64,000 nucleotides of DNA from Eulemur rufifrons (Eukaryota > Chordata > Mammalia > Primates > Lemuridae): positions 48,963,501-49,027,500 of the forward strand of contig NC_090990.1 of NCBI RefSeq assembly GCF_041146395.1. The letters are read 5' to 3'. The notes below the pieces were generated by a model. That model was not told where the DNA came from, made no database searches, and saw only the letters and a program-made list of their open reading frames with translations. A program made the translations under genes and the position numbers. Each line of letters opens with the position of its first letter. Within the stretch, counting starts at the first letter, position 1. Shown here piece by piece: positions 47,286 through 60,034 of the stretch.

Positions 47286-47717
47286 TGACACATTATTCGT
47301 TATTTAGATTTTGTGATAAGTTTCGATTTATAGTTTCTATACTTCATGACTATACTAAAAAAGAATCTATGTAAATAAAAGAGTATGCCAGAATCATATT
47401 TATAAAAGTTATCTCTTCGGGTATGGTCTAATGAACATTTCATTTGAAAAACATCCAAAATAGCCTCACAGTAGCATATTTTGAAGTGTTGAAAACTAGT
47501 CTTCATCTCAAAATGTGCTGCCATTGGAACTGCATTTTAAAATCCAACAGTTGTTTTTCATTAAGTTATTTAATTTTTTTTTCACTTGTTCAAGTGCTAT
47601 AGGGATTGCAAAATTGAATAAAACATTCCCTCAGAGGATTTTATAATCTTACAGAGGACATAAAGACACATGGGAAATTCCAAGTCAAGTCAAGTTCCTT
47701 CAGCCATCATACCAGAA

Positions 47718-48017
47718 CTGCAGTCCCCAACCCCTCAGGCCCAGCTGGTCTGAGGCCTGTTAGGAACCAGACTGCTCATCACTGCCGCCCCCCACCCCAG
47801 GCCCCCTCTCCCCCACTCCCCTGCACCCCTCGAAAAATTGTCCTCGATGAAGCTTAGTAACCGGGCTGCATAGCAGGAGGTGAGCAGCCCTGCTCTCCTT
47901 TGCTCACTATCTCCCCGCCCCCACCAACAGCACTACATACACACACACCCCCCCACCCTCTGTCCTGTGGAAAAATTGTCTTCCGTGAAACCATGCCAAA
48001 AAGATTGGGGACTGCTG
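47718..48017. mobile_element. hAT-like MITE, 300 bp, with TIRs and degraded 8-bp TSD
   Basis: The left end CTGCAGTCCCCAACCCC and the reverse complement of the right end (CAGCAGTCCCCAATC) form terminal inverted repeats. TACCAGAA (47710-47717) and TACTAAAA (48018-48025) match at 6 of 8, an 8-bp duplication as expected for hAT. The interior has GTCTGAGGCCTGTTAGGAAC, GGGCTGCATAGCAGGAGGTG and GGAAAAATTGTCTTCCGTGA. It is non-coding and C-rich in the middle. Confidence 0.85.
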
Positions 48018-48184
48018 TACTAAAAGATGATCCGGTGCATTTGGTTCTTAGGGTTGTCGCAGACCCTCGGGATGCGAACAGTTTTCTAAACAGACTAGAT
48101 TTTTTTTTCCTGTGAGAAGGCTTAGCAACAGTTTAGGAAAGTGGGTGCCTGGCTCTGAACATATGGAACATAAACATTCTTAAA

Positions 48185-48565
48185 GCACCTATTTCATCAT
48201 GTCACTGCTCAGTTAAAAATCCTTTTAACAGCTCTTTATTTCTTGGCAAATGTACATTTATTCATTCACCCATTCAAAAAATATTTACTGAGTGCCTACC
48301 ATTGCATAAAATCCAACCCCTCTCCCTGGCTTGAAAACCCTCCGCAGTCAAGCCTCATCCTTTCTATTCCATTTAGCTCAGTTTTATTTCCAAAAGTTCC
48401 CCTTATGAAACTTGGCTTTCTTTTACTGCATGTGACTTTGTATCATAATTATTGGCTTAGGATCCTCTCTCTAGAATGTGAGCTTTTCTAGGCAAGAAAC
48501 AGTGTCCTTATCTGTGAACACTCCATTTCCCGATATATGATACAGGCCAGTGCTTAGTGAGTACT
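48185..48565 (+). mobile_element. L2 LINE fragment
   Basis: TTTCATCATGTCACTGCTCA, CCTCCGCAGTCAAGCCTCAT, GAATGTGAGCTTTTCTAGGC in L2 order, broken by an ATTCATTCACCCATTC piece at 48260-48305. Confidence 0.65.
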
Positions 48566-48599
48566 TTATAAAGGTTTTCTTGAGGCCAAGGTAGGGGGG

Positions 48600-49075
48600 C
48601 CAAGAATGTAAGGTCCCACACAGGTAGGGATTTTTGTCTGTTATGCCCACTCTTTTATCTCTAGGGTCTAGAGCAGTGCCTGGCCCAAAGTGGGGGCTTA
48701 ATAAATATTTTCTTTATGAATGCATAGTAAGTGCCAGACCCTCTCTGCGAATGCTCTGAAATGCTCTTACCCAAGCTTTCTTTCTCCTTTCCTATTTAAA
48801 TCCTACCACAAAGTCGAGCTCAAGTCCAGTCTCTTCAGAGATCCCCTCTCCCCCGCTGAACTCTGACAGCACCTTGGGTCTGTGCCAGACATACTGAGTT
48901 CATACCAGAGTCTGTATTGCATTGTTCACTGTTACTTGTTTTTTTATTCTTAATTTCTTCTCCCAGCTAGAGAGTGAGCTCCTTAAGGGTATAGGACCAT
49001 CGTTTACATGGCTTCTGACTCCTTCAGAAAGGACTTGATTCATTGCCTGGGATATTAATTAAAGATCAGTTGCTT
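48600..49075 (+). mobile_element. Two L2 LINE 3'-end fragments
   Basis: 48610-48730 has CTAGAGCAGTGCCTGGCCCA, then GGGGCTTAATAAATATTT. 48765-49075 restarts further upstream in L2 (AGTCCAGTCTCTTCAGAGAT, AGAGAGTGAGCTCCTTAAGG), so these are separate copies or a duplicated end. Confidence 0.7.
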
Positions 49076-49079
49076 AAGT

Positions 49080-51330
49080 CTGGAAGGTTAAGTATTTCAG
49101 GGTTTCCAGTTCCTTTTGTCCTTAATGGATAGTTTCCCAGCAACCTAAGCATTTGTGTGGGTTTGTGCATATACAGAACACTGAATATGGAAGGCTTATA
49201 CACATAAAGCACCACCCCCGCCCCGCTCCGAATAAATGCTCTGCCATTAAATACCTGTTTTTTTTTTTTCTTTCAAGGTGAAACAAAAATTGCTTTAATG
49301 GCGATCTAGGGGTTGGAGGTGGGGATAATTTGAAGTCAGGAGAGTGAAAATAGTGGGGTGGAAATTTGGCACCGTCTGTAATAAGTTTGGGCAACTCAAC
49401 TTTGCATTTCTGAGAGGTTGCCATGTGCATTGTCATGAATATTACTTATAGTCAAGTTACATTGCCTAACAGCTGAATCTTTCCAACATGTGGAACTGAT
49501 TTGACTTTTTTCCTCTTACCCCCTTTGAAAGCCAAAATAACAACAAAAAACCCAATAACCTTTCAGAACCTTTATTGCATTTGGGGAAGTGTTTCCATCT
49601 TGGTTCGCTTGCCTTTGTTCTCTGGGTTCCTGTTGACCCACCTGCTCTCCTGGTTTTGAAGGCTACAGCAGGAAATCAAGTGATCAAGACTAGGAACTTT
49701 CTTGCTGAGATGATTGCCTTAGATTTTCCCTGCTAAGTCAGAGTGCAAGCAGTTCCTTTTTCCGAGTAATTTCTTTTGAGGGATAGAGTGGACCAAAACA
49801 GACAGGCCTTTGTAAAGGTGACACTTGTCACCAAATCACCAACTTGTGACTCCTCCACAGGCTTTCTGACTATTCAGAGCTCATGCTGGGTTTGAAGGGT
49901 GTTAAAGTTAAATGCCATCAGACTAAGGAATTCATGATTTGAGTTCTTTTGCAGACTTGAAGTATCAAAGTGACTGGTGTGTGTATACATATGTTTGTAT
50001 ATTTTTAGAGTCAAAAGAGGACAGGGAGGGAAAAACGGAGTGGGGGCAGAGACTTGTTAATTGAGAGAGTTAATAGATTGTTGAGAGAAGGGGAACATTT
50101 TTTTATCTTTCAGAGAAAGGATACCTTCTTCTTTTTGCTAGCTGGTTGAGTAACCAAACAAAATAAAATAACGGTCTGTTTAATGCCTAGATGAACGGAT
50201 ATACAAACGCTTATTTATGCCAATGCACTGTGCTAAGAAATCTAGGCATGGGCCAGTTGTCAAAGAATTTACAGTAAGGTTAGGACCTAGAAGTCCAAAA
50301 GACTTGCAGGAAACAAAGTAAGATGTAAACAATATTGACTTTTACTCAGTGGTCAGACAACAGTTTTTTTCTCTTCTTTACGTATTTTTTAATTTTCTGT
50401 AGTGAACATATTACCTTGGTTATAGCATAGATACTTTTTGTTCTAGAAGTTTAGAGAAGGGAGAAATTACCATGGTGGGAGATTATTAACAATGAGGTGT
50501 GGGACGTGAGTTGGTGAGTACCTGTACAGGTGTTTTTCCACTTCCTATACCTCCAGCCATCATAGAATGACTATCATTAACAATATTTTTAATACTCTTC
50601 AAAGATTAAGTATGGGAGAATAGAATAATAGAATAACTATCATAATGGTGTGTGAAATACATTCATAATGTTTTTAGTACACTCTATATAAATTCATCCT
50701 CACACGAGATAAATTATTTGTACGTTAAAGTACTGAGTGCCTGACAGATAGTAAGCACTAGATAAGCGTTAGCTGTTATCATTATTTATGTAACCTTACA
50801 ACAAAATAAGGAAATCTGTCAGGCTGTGACACGTGTACCTAGGGTACAGTTTGATTGCATAAGGTCATCTATTGTGTCACTGATTAGTTTTGTTTTAAAT
50901 TTTCAACGTAAGCCTCTTTCTCTGCCATAGTTTTCAGTAACTAAGCATTTCCCTTTGTTATAAAAATTGGAATAGCCCAATTTCTTGCAAGTCACAGCGG
51001 TATTCAAGATCTAGTTTTTATAGTGAGCATCAAACATAAGCTGCTGAATTTATTTTCTTTAAAAGCTCTTGAGGTGGTGATCCAGTGCAAATCATTCTTC
51101 GTAGGGTCTAGCTGTTAACTCTGAATATATGCCCTTTTTTGAGTTTGACAACTCCTTGAAAAATGTTTGTCTTTATCAGTTATAAAGGAAAGTATGTGCT
51201 CAATTTTGAGATAGGGGAGAGGAAAAAAATATTTTAGATTCAATATTCACAGGCAAGCCCTGTTACTATTTTGGTCAATTTCTAGATTTTACATAAGTTT
51301 TCTCTAGTAAGATGATCTTTACATAGAGGA
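49080..51330. other. Unique non-coding DNA
   Basis: No gene seen. 50200-50300 (CCAATGCACTGTGCTAAGAA) is a weak old-repeat remnant. The - frame at 49122-49436 is not supported. Confidence 0.5.
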
Positions 51331-51334
51331 CTAC

Positions 51335-51560
51335 ACATTAACTTAGAAGTAAGGCAGGATTTGCATCTCGACTTGGCCACTTACTTATTAATGGTCAACT
51401 TTGGGCAAGTTAACCTCTCAGAACCTCAATTCCCTCATATGTAAAATGATGACACAATAACTAAAGGCTTGCTGTGGATATTAAATGAGATAATATGTTG
51501 TAAAACACCTGAATTCATTCTGGGCCCTTGGTCACAATACATGGTAACATTATGGTAGGC
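51335..51560 (+). mobile_element. MIR SINE, near full length
   Basis: GGCAGGATTTGCATCTCGAC, GGGCAAGTTAACCTCTCAGA, TATGTAAAATGATGACACAA, AAATGAGATAATATGTTGTA in sense order. Confidence 0.8.
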
Positions 51561-51589
51561 AGTACACCCCTACACACATATACTTAGAA

Positions 51590-51805
51590 TAACATTTATC
51601 TATTTAATGCTGCTCCAAAATAATTAAGAATAACAAATTCTGTAGAAATATGCTTTTAATAGCTGTATAATATCTTCTTGATTGGCAGATGAGTAATTTA
51701 TTTGGTCCCCTATTGTTGCATATTTAAGTTACTTTCCATTTTTCTTTTTTGTGGTAACCTCTTCAATACTCTTGGCAAACAATTTTCTTGGAACACCTGT
51801 ATCCG
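51590..51805 (-). mobile_element. Old LINE-1 fragment (antisense)
   Basis: TAATAGCTGTATAATATCTT, GAGTAATTTATTTGGTCCCC and AAGTTACTTTCCATTTTTC resemble the antisense L1 region around the 'small pseudo-coding' 3' part also seen at 31.9-32.1 kb. Confidence 0.55.
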
Positions 51806-51844
51806 GAATGAACAAATTCAGAGATTAAAAAATGACTAAGATTT

Positions 51845-53290
51845 ATAGCAACAGATTTTTTTTTTTTTTAACCTCAGAATGCAGAATGATTAGCCTCCTC
51901 GGAGAATGTCATTTTTCTTGGGGCTTCCATATGTTTAACAGTGTAAGGTTAAATAGTATGGTAAAAATCAGACAGTGTCTATTCTGGGCAGGAGAGATCC
52001 ATTAAAACCTGGTAAAAGATTATTCATGGTGTTTGCTTAGGGGAGAATACAGTCATGCATATGTTTTCTTTCTTGAAACACTTAAATTAAGTTGCCATTA
52101 ATTCCCTTTCTAGTGATTTTTTTTTTTTTTTTTGGAGTTTGTTTAAATGACAGTACTTTCTCTTTTAGTGATTAGTGTTGGTCAACTTGTTGAGATAAGA
52201 ATGGTGATCTGTATTTTCCTCCCCTTTGGCCACACTGCCTGGAGTCATAGGAAGAGATCCAGAGCTGAATGAAGCTATTAGTGAACTGTCAGCCATATGG
52301 GCTTGCCAAAGAGAACCATAAATAGCAAGAGAATAAGCTTTTGAATAAAAACTTGAGTCCACATTTTCTTAGCAAAGATCAGGAAGGGAGACTAACAGAA
52401 TTTCATTAGGCTTGTAGAGGTGCTTATTTCTGCACCATGGTATTCTGTTATTTCAATATCTAGTTAAAATTTGGCAGAGCTGTTGGTAGAGTGAAGGCGG
52501 GGCCAACTGTCTGGACCGACCATCTTATTAAACACTCATATAATTATTCTTGTTTCAGCAAAGTGGAATTCTCTTGCCATCTGTTAAGCAGGCTCAATTA
52601 ATTTGGGAGATTTGAGAGGGGAGGAGATGATGGGCTGGGAGGGTGGGTCAGTGGAGAGGGTGTGGGGACAGGGAAGGACCAAGGTGTCCTCAAGAGGTGG
52701 GGGGGCAGGCTACCCCCACCTCCCACCCAGGATATTTGTCTTTTTTCCCCTCCTCTTGGAGTAGATGTAGGAGGGAACTGTATTCAATTTCAATTATTAC
52801 GTGACTCTTTAATTTTTAACTTCATTTGAGTTGAATGTCCTCTTTTGGGGAGGAGGGAGGAAGGCAGTGCGTAGGGAATAAAAGAACTGACTATGCAAAG
52901 GGGAGATTTGATTAAATTGTGTTATATACATTTAGAACATCCAGGTTGGATGAAACTCAGAGAGAGATATCTTTTTTTTCTTGCTGGAAAATTCAGGTTT
53001 GTACAGTACCATTGGATGGGAAGCCGAAGAACTAAGCAATGTTCTATACTTTAAGTGTGAGGGAGCAATTAATATGTAGCCTCGGGGAAGGCTCAGGAGA
53101 CCTTATCTGTGAATTGCTAGGTGATTCCTCCGCTGGTACAGCCCCAGTTTCATGTGAATTACGGATTGGGGCTTAGATTTTTCTTTGAGTGCTTTTAACA
53201 GCCCGGTTAATAGATTCTTGCTCTCCCTTTTCTAAAATGTATAGACTTTAGAATATATGAAAACACTTGAGTAGAATATATTTTAAAGAG
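51845..53290. other. Unique non-coding DNA
   Basis: No gene seen. T-tracts at 51858-51870 and 52117-52133. 52540-52830 is repeat-free with GCTCAATTAATTTGGG and CAATTATTACGTGACTC, and contains GGGTGGG-rich stretches (52640-52710). Confidence 0.5.
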
Positions 53291-53294
53291 ACTG

Positions 53295-53905
53295 CCTAGA
53301 CTATATGTTTGAAGTATTTATTGAAGTACGGCATAGACACAGAAAAGTGCGCAATCTTAAGTGAACAGCTTGATGAATTCTCACAACAGTGAACACGTCT
53401 GGTAACCAGCACCCAGATCAAGAAATAGAACATTCCAGCATCCCAGAAGCCCCCTTTATGCCCGTTCTATTCATTCTCCCACAAAGGATAACCACTATCC
53501 TGGCTTCTAACAGGCTAGATTGGTTTTGCCTGGTTTTGAACCTGTTATAAATGGAAGTATACACTTTGTGTTTTGGAGTCTGGCTTCTTTCACTCAATAT
53601 TATGTTTGTGAGATTCATCTTGTTCATGCATGTGGCAATTGTTTGTTCATTCTCACCACTGAATATTCCATTATGCGAATACGCCACAATTTAATTTTCT
53701 ATTGCTGGTAGGCATTTGGGTATGTTCCAGATTGGGGCTATTATGAGTAGCGCTGCTATGAACATTCTTATACTGTGCAGGTCTTTTGATGAACACACAA
53801 TCACGCTTCTGCTGGGTGTATACCAAGGATTGAAATTGCTGGGTCATAAGATATGCATATAATTAACTTTAGAAGATACTACTAGTTTCAAAGTGGGTGC
53901 ATTAA
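53295..53905 (-). mobile_element. Old LINE-1 fragment (antisense)
   Basis: AGATCAAGAAATAGAACATT, CCAGAAGCCCCCTTTATGCC, TCTGGCTTCTTTCACTCAAT, GGGGCTATTATGAGTAGCGC and GGATTGAAATTGCTGGGTCA follow an antisense L1M 3' region. The short frames at 53418-53711 are repeat-derived. Confidence 0.88.
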
Positions 53906-54640
53906 TGAGGGAAAGGTCAGTTTTGTCTTTAAATTGGAGTACTCAGTTTCTATGAGCATAAGACGACCTTGTTTTCTGTTAATTATGGAAACAAATTTAA
54001 CTAATAAAGAAAAGTTAATGAAATATTTCTATTTAAAATAACTTTTACAAACTCCATCTGTTTTAACGATCTTTTTGCTATGTAATAAAGCATACCTTTA
54101 CTTTTAGTATTTGATGAAAACTTTTAAGTACAAGGAAGAGTAATGGGCAAGGTTGGGCAATATCTTTGGCTTCACTTCCAAGGATTTTGCAAACTTAGGA
54201 GAGTTACTCCTGACTCCTTTTGGGTTGTGTTCAAATTTCTGAAATTCCTTTGGCCCTCCATGGAGCTGGAATAAGGGAAAGTGACCACCTGGAATGAATG
54301 CAGAATGCCCACACTCTGCCTACCCATACCCTAACCCTGTTATTGTGAGTAAACCTTCCAGAGGACGGCAGGAACAGACCTGTCGTGATCACTCATCATT
54401 TTCGTGTCTTAGGAACATTTTTCCTTTCCATTTCCATTTTTCAAGTCATCTAATAACCAAGAAAATCTTTACCTTGAGGTCACAAAAATGACAGCTAGGT
54501 ATTAATATATCATTTTGAATTCCTGGCTCTCACATTAAAAACAAAACCCCTTAAACCCCTGTATTCTATTTCTTTTACAATTTCACATAGCAATAGAAAG
54601 TAATAAAAAATAAAACCTTTCTTTGTCTGAGACTCCTGTG

Positions 54641-55003
<363 letters not shown>

Positions 55004-55139
55004 TAAAATACATGGATAGAAAAAACCCAAACCTTTACTTTTTTCTACACATAGGCATTAGGATTCTTAGACGATCTTGAACAAAAAGGTGCTATGAATA
55101 AATTTGTTTAATATCTTTGCTAAAAGCTAGGCCTGTTTT

Positions 55140-55335
55140 TAATTCAAGACTCTGGATTCAGGCCTCAGCACTTCAGTTTTTTACCTGTGATATATTTTCT
55201 ACCTTTTGAGCTATAATTTTTTTAATCTGTAAAATGTGGTTTCAGACCTCCACCCTGCCTACCACATATGGTTGTTGTGAGGATTGAATGTAATAATTCA
55301 TGTGAAATTGTAAACTATAAAGGTACTAAGCCTTT
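55140..55335 (+). mobile_element. MIR SINE, diverged
   Basis: AAGACTCTGGATTCAGGCCT, TAATCTGTAAAATGTGGTTT and GGTTGTTGTGAGGATTGAAT are in sense MIR order. Confidence 0.65.
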
Positions 55336-55339
55336 GAGA

Positions 55340-56730
55340 GCTGGGCTTAGCAGGCCCTGCATTTTAAGAAAGACGATCACTGTCCATTGACCTAGAGCAT
55401 AGTGGAAATTCACTCTGTACCTTGAGATCTTGTGCACACACATGAGCCTGAACTTTTAACCTTGCGCCAGATGTGGCTGATCAGTTAAGTCAGAGTTACT
55501 TGTCTGGGTTCTACTGACCTCTCACTGAAGTTCTTAAAACTCCTCCCCACCCCCTACCCCTGCCACCTGGGGAAGGAAGGGGGCAAAAAATTGTTTGCTT
55601 TGGCGATAGCCCCAAACTGTGACGAAACAGATCATCTTTCACTTCTGGGGTAGTTAGAGGGTTATTATATAGAACAGATAGCCTACAGAATCACCGCTGC
55701 TCACGTCTATTAATAAAACTTCTTTCTTTTAAAATTTTCTTTTGCCCATCCACCTTTATTAGGTATAGAGATTATAAAAGTACTTATAAGCCATAAAAAT
55801 ATCTATGTAAAATATTCTTACTATAAATGTAATAAATGAGTAAAATAGTGAACAAACCACAGCCTCTTGAACCCTTTCTGGCATGTATTCTTTATTTATT
55901 CACCTTTCTTTTGACAAACATGAGAAGGAAGTATCCAGTTTGGCCCTTTGTGAGTGTTGGCTTGAGCAGGGTGGATCTGGAATAGTGTGTGCCTCTTTCA
56001 TCAGTCACCTCTTGGGGTAGCACCTTCCAAGACAGAACAGATGCTGTATCATTTGGAATATCTCTGCCAGAAATGAAATAAGAAATTGACTTCATTCATC
56101 AAGATCTGAAGCCATTACATGAAGTATGTTCATTTTTAATAAAAATGGACTCTTGGTACTGAACAGTTTTTGAAAATCAAACTGTATAAAAATATAGAAT
56201 ATATTCTGTGAGTGTGAGGTGTGTGGTAATGACATTGACCCAGCCTCTAAAAGCATTATAATATAGTGAACTAAGTGGTTTCCCAGAGAATTGGGAACTC
56301 AGAGTTGTAGGAATGGAGGTCTACAGGTTCATAATCCTTTTTCCAAAATGAGATGTATTTCAGGATTCAGAATCCTAATACCACTTGATTATAAAACACC
56401 CCCCCACCCCCCTGCCGTGAGATCTGGGGCAGAACCCCATAATCAAATGCATTATTTGAGATCTGCTTCAAAATGAATGAATGGTCGTACTCGGTGGTTT
56501 AATAAGGACTATAAATACACAGTACATCTCAGTTCAAGTAAGGATTTACCAGCAAACAAGTTTAGGTCATGTCATATTTTGCTACCAAATGTGTTATGCA
56601 AAGCATTTGATTTCAGAGCCTTTTGAATTTTGGAATTACACACAGGGATTGTTGATCTGCATTATGTTCAGGTGTTAGCTCCTGACAGGAGTGTTTTTTG
56701 GTATGTGTAAAGCAGCCAGGTAGCAAATTC
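55340..56730. other. Unique non-coding DNA
   Basis: No gene seen. A C-run (about 56400-56412) is present. The - frame at 55892-56095 is unsupported. Confidence 0.5.
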
Positions 56731-56734
56731 TTAT

Positions 56735-57085
56735 GAACAATAGAGTTAGGAGCATCAGATCTGGAGCCACACTGCCTGGGTTCAAATTCTAGCCTTGCCA
56801 AGTGATTTGGGCTGAGCTAACCACCCAGGGTCTTAGCTTTTCATCTTTAGAGCTACAGTAATTTTTAAATGAAGATTAAATAAGATATGCACATGAGGCA
56901 CAACATTTGCTTTGCACTAGGAATGAATAGGCACTCAATAAATATGCTTCAGTTACCTCATCTATTTAGAGATCATAGTGCCTGTCACAGAGGTGTTTTA
57001 TAAGACTTTAATAAGCAAATAGATGTAATGTGCTTAAAATAGTGTCTGCCCCACAGTAACAATTCAATAGATATTAGCCAACATC
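56735..57085 (+). mobile_element. MIR SINE plus second MIR 3' piece
   Basis: 56735-56955 runs from GAGCATCAGATCTGGAGCCA to AATAGGCACTCAATAAATAT. 56980-57085 repeats the 3' part (AGTGTCTGCCCCACAGTAAC). Confidence 0.75.
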
Positions 57086-57089
57086 ATTA

Positions 57090-58378
57090 CCATTATGGAC
57101 ATTGCTAGAAATCTGTAATGAGAACTTTCCTATCAGAGTCATTTTTAGGAAAGAAAGTAACAATGAACATCTGTTGAATGAATGAGTGGCACTTTGGAGA
57201 ATGATAGGAGGTACCATGATGATTTGTGATTATAATATTCCAGACTGTAATTCCATCCCAGTCCTTTCCAAGTTATTTTGCCTCCCTCCCTGCACTCTCC
57301 CCCCATAATCCCCTCCACCCCCAGCAGCTTAATCTTCCTTCCCTTGCACTCTGTTTAGATGTGCAGTGCCTGATGAACTTGGCACTTGTCTTCCCCGCCA
57401 CAACCACGCAGGTGTGTTAGGCTGTCTGGGAAGCTGTCCCAGATGCTGACAAACCCTTGGCAGAAAGGTAGAAAGGAAAAAGGAAATTTTGGCTGACATC
57501 TCCAGGTCTGACTGACTCCTTACTCATCTGGACAGTTCCAGTGGTATCTTTAAAGCTTTAAAGATAAATGATGAGGCTGTGGCTGCTTTTTTGTGCCTCT
57601 GACAGATTCGTAACTTCGATACTCATTTTTTAGTCTGTTATGTGTTAATCTCGTATGATTGCTCAGTAATGATGCAGTTAGGTGAAGTCATAAGTCTGTT
57701 TTTAAGTAGAGGCAATGTATGGAGGAGTAGGTATGAGCTAGGCAGGGACCCGTGGAAGAATGTGTGTGCTTGTGTGCTGCAGTTTGGCCTCACGTCTTGG
57801 CACAGCTGTCATATTCCTGGCACGTAAGAACTGGATCTTCTCTGAAGGCCACAGCATATTTGGCAAGCCCTATTATGTTACTCTCCCGAGGGGGTGCTTG
57901 AGTAACGGAGGTGATAGCTAATATTGGGTAGGTGCTGGCTGGACCAGGGACATGAGAGAATATGGAAAGAATCCTTTTTAAAGAGCTTTATTGCATTAGA
58001 TTTTAGTGTCTGTAAATAATTACAGCATTCAGGGAGTACAGGATTTAAATGAGAAACACAACTTTGTCAGATTATACCAATTGGATAAAATGGCATGGGC
58101 TCCGGAAATCTATAATTAAATGTATTTTTGAAAATGAAAAATGTAGCGTAACATCTGGTTTACTTCACTACAGAAGTGCCTGCATATTGCTTATGTAAGT
58201 GTGATTTACTTTGGCTGTTATTTGGGTTTCTCTCTGTAAAATTACCGTATTTTAATTAAATTTTTTCTACTTGATTCTGTTTTGTTATAAACAACAGATA
58301 ATTCACAGACACCCTCATATAGAAAATGATGGTCTTACTTAGAAAGCTTAATGTTTGTTCATTTTCTTTTCATTACAG
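57090..58378. other. Unique DNA upstream of the exon candidate
   Basis: No repeat or second exon recognised. The 58320-58378 end carries the pyrimidine-rich acceptor tract. Confidence 0.5.
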
Positions 58379-58441
58379 CGGATATTCAACTCCTTTGTTT
58401 ACACTGAGAAAGTCTCAAATGGAGAAAGTGAAGTGCAGCAG
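58379..58441 (+). CDS. Candidate internal coding exon (63 nt), gene not recognised
   Basis: The segment is preceded by a long pyrimidine-rich tract ending CATTACAG and followed by CAG|GTAAGAGG, close to the consensus acceptor and donor. The 63 nt between them is exactly 21 codons. In phase 0 it reads RIFNSFVYTE, then KVSNGESEVQQ: hydrophobic at the start, acidic and glutamine-rich at the end, with no stop. Phase 2 is also open and phase 1 has a stop. A length divisible by three means inclusion or skipping would keep the frame, as for a cassette exon. There is no Alu, MIR or LINE similarity in it, and the nearest repeats are several hundred bases away. No partner exon is visible elsewhere in the window, so the flanking introns would each be large. 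I do not recognise the protein family. It could be a chance splice-site pair, but the codon content looks like real protein. Confidence 0.5.
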
Positions 58442-58754
58442 GTAAGAGGCTGATGAATACTTGACACTCTCTGTCTTTGTCTTGCTTTTAGATGTGGCTT
58501 CGGGACTCCTTCCACGGGCAATCTCCACTTGAGGTTTCCTGTTCGTCTCTGTGTGTGATTTCACGTACATCTTATGTGTAGTGGTGACAACCTCACACTT
58601 CAAGTTCTTAGAAGCAGTTGGCATAAGAATTATGTGGATGGTTTTTTGCTATTCGTGCTATGCTTTAGACATATTTAATTCCTTTTTGTTTTAAAAATCC
58701 CTAAACTACTCAAATTTGAAAATACTGGAAATTATTTCATCTAATATAGAAAAT

Positions 58755-58960
58755 AAATGCCTGGGCTTTAGAATCAGACAAACCCCATGCTAAATTCTGG
58801 TTTTCCTTCTTCCTCTGTGGTCCCAGTAAGCAATTTGGCCTTTTTGAGTTGCAGTTTCTCAATCTTAAATAAGGGGAACATAATATCTGCCTTATGGGGT
58901 TGTGAGAATTAAATGAAATGATGTCAAATTAACTGAGAACAAAATGAAATTGTCTATGTG
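58755..58960 (+). mobile_element. MIR SINE, near full length
   Basis: GGGCTTTAGAATCAGACAAA, GTTGCAGTTTCTCAATCTTA and GGGTTGTGAGAATTAAATGA match sense MIR. Confidence 0.75.
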
Positions 58961-58964
58961 GAAA

Positions 58965-60030
58965 GTTCTGGCATAGAGGCAGCTCATTGGATGTTGGGTT
59001 CTTTTGCTCTTTCCTTTTTCTTTCCTCTTGTATTCTTTCTTTCCTTCTTGCTGCTCTTTGGAGTCAAGAAGTTTTGAGGCCACATTCTATTTGCTTTATT
59101 TATAGCTGGCTTCAGATGGACTGCCTCCTAAATGAAAACATAGTGTTGGTGAACTTGGTCATAAATAATTGATCTGTGCTTTAAGAGAAGGGGTGGTAAA
59201 GAGGTGTTGGTTTTAATTTCAGCTAATCCACCAACTTCATTACAGTCTGTGACCATCTACTAGTAATTTGAAGCTAGGTTTGAAACTTAAGTAAAAAACA
59301 GAACCAAGGTAAAGGCCAGAGTATAGCAGAGCACTTTCACGGACTCAAAAGATAACTATAGTGAAATGCATCATAATTTAAACTCTCTGAGATCCTGACA
59401 TTGTTGTATTCATGGAGAACAGCTTGACTTGATCTAAACTTCAAAAGTATTATACAACAAGAAAAAGATTTGTTACAGTGAAGTTATTTACAGGATAGTT
59501 ATTTATTTATAATAAATTACTGTGGTTTAATCTTAAAGTTCAGCATTTCGTGTTTATGGACATTGACTTTTTTAAATTGGTTTCTGCAGGTTAAATTTAG
59601 AGGATGTAAATAGTCCTGTATATATGCTTTTTCTTAGCTTTAGATGTTTTTAAAAGCTAATGGCCCAAAATTGTAGTGAATATGATGTGGTTTGCTGTAC
59701 CAAGTCTAATCTTCATAATGCCTGTCTTATTTTTATTCCAGCAAACTAGAAAGTTCTTTAGGGTCATGAAATTTAAAAGAGGTTTTATGGGAGAAGATTT
59801 CTAAACAAAGCATGTCTAAGGAAACTTTTGGGGAGATCAAAGGCCATTTGATAACATTTTAAAGAAACTGATACAGGGGTATCAGTTTTGCTGCTTTCCT
59901 TGAAGTAACAGGTACAAGTTCTTACTTTAGCTGTTATGGAGCATGAAAGTTGTTTTGTTTTCTTGCACTGATGTCATTATTTTATTTATCTAGCTATAAA
60001 TAAGTTTGGAAGCCTTTAATAATAATTTGT
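58965..60030. other. Unique AT-rich non-coding DNA
   Basis: No gene or assignable repeat seen. Confidence 0.5.
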
Positions 60031-60034
60031 TAAA

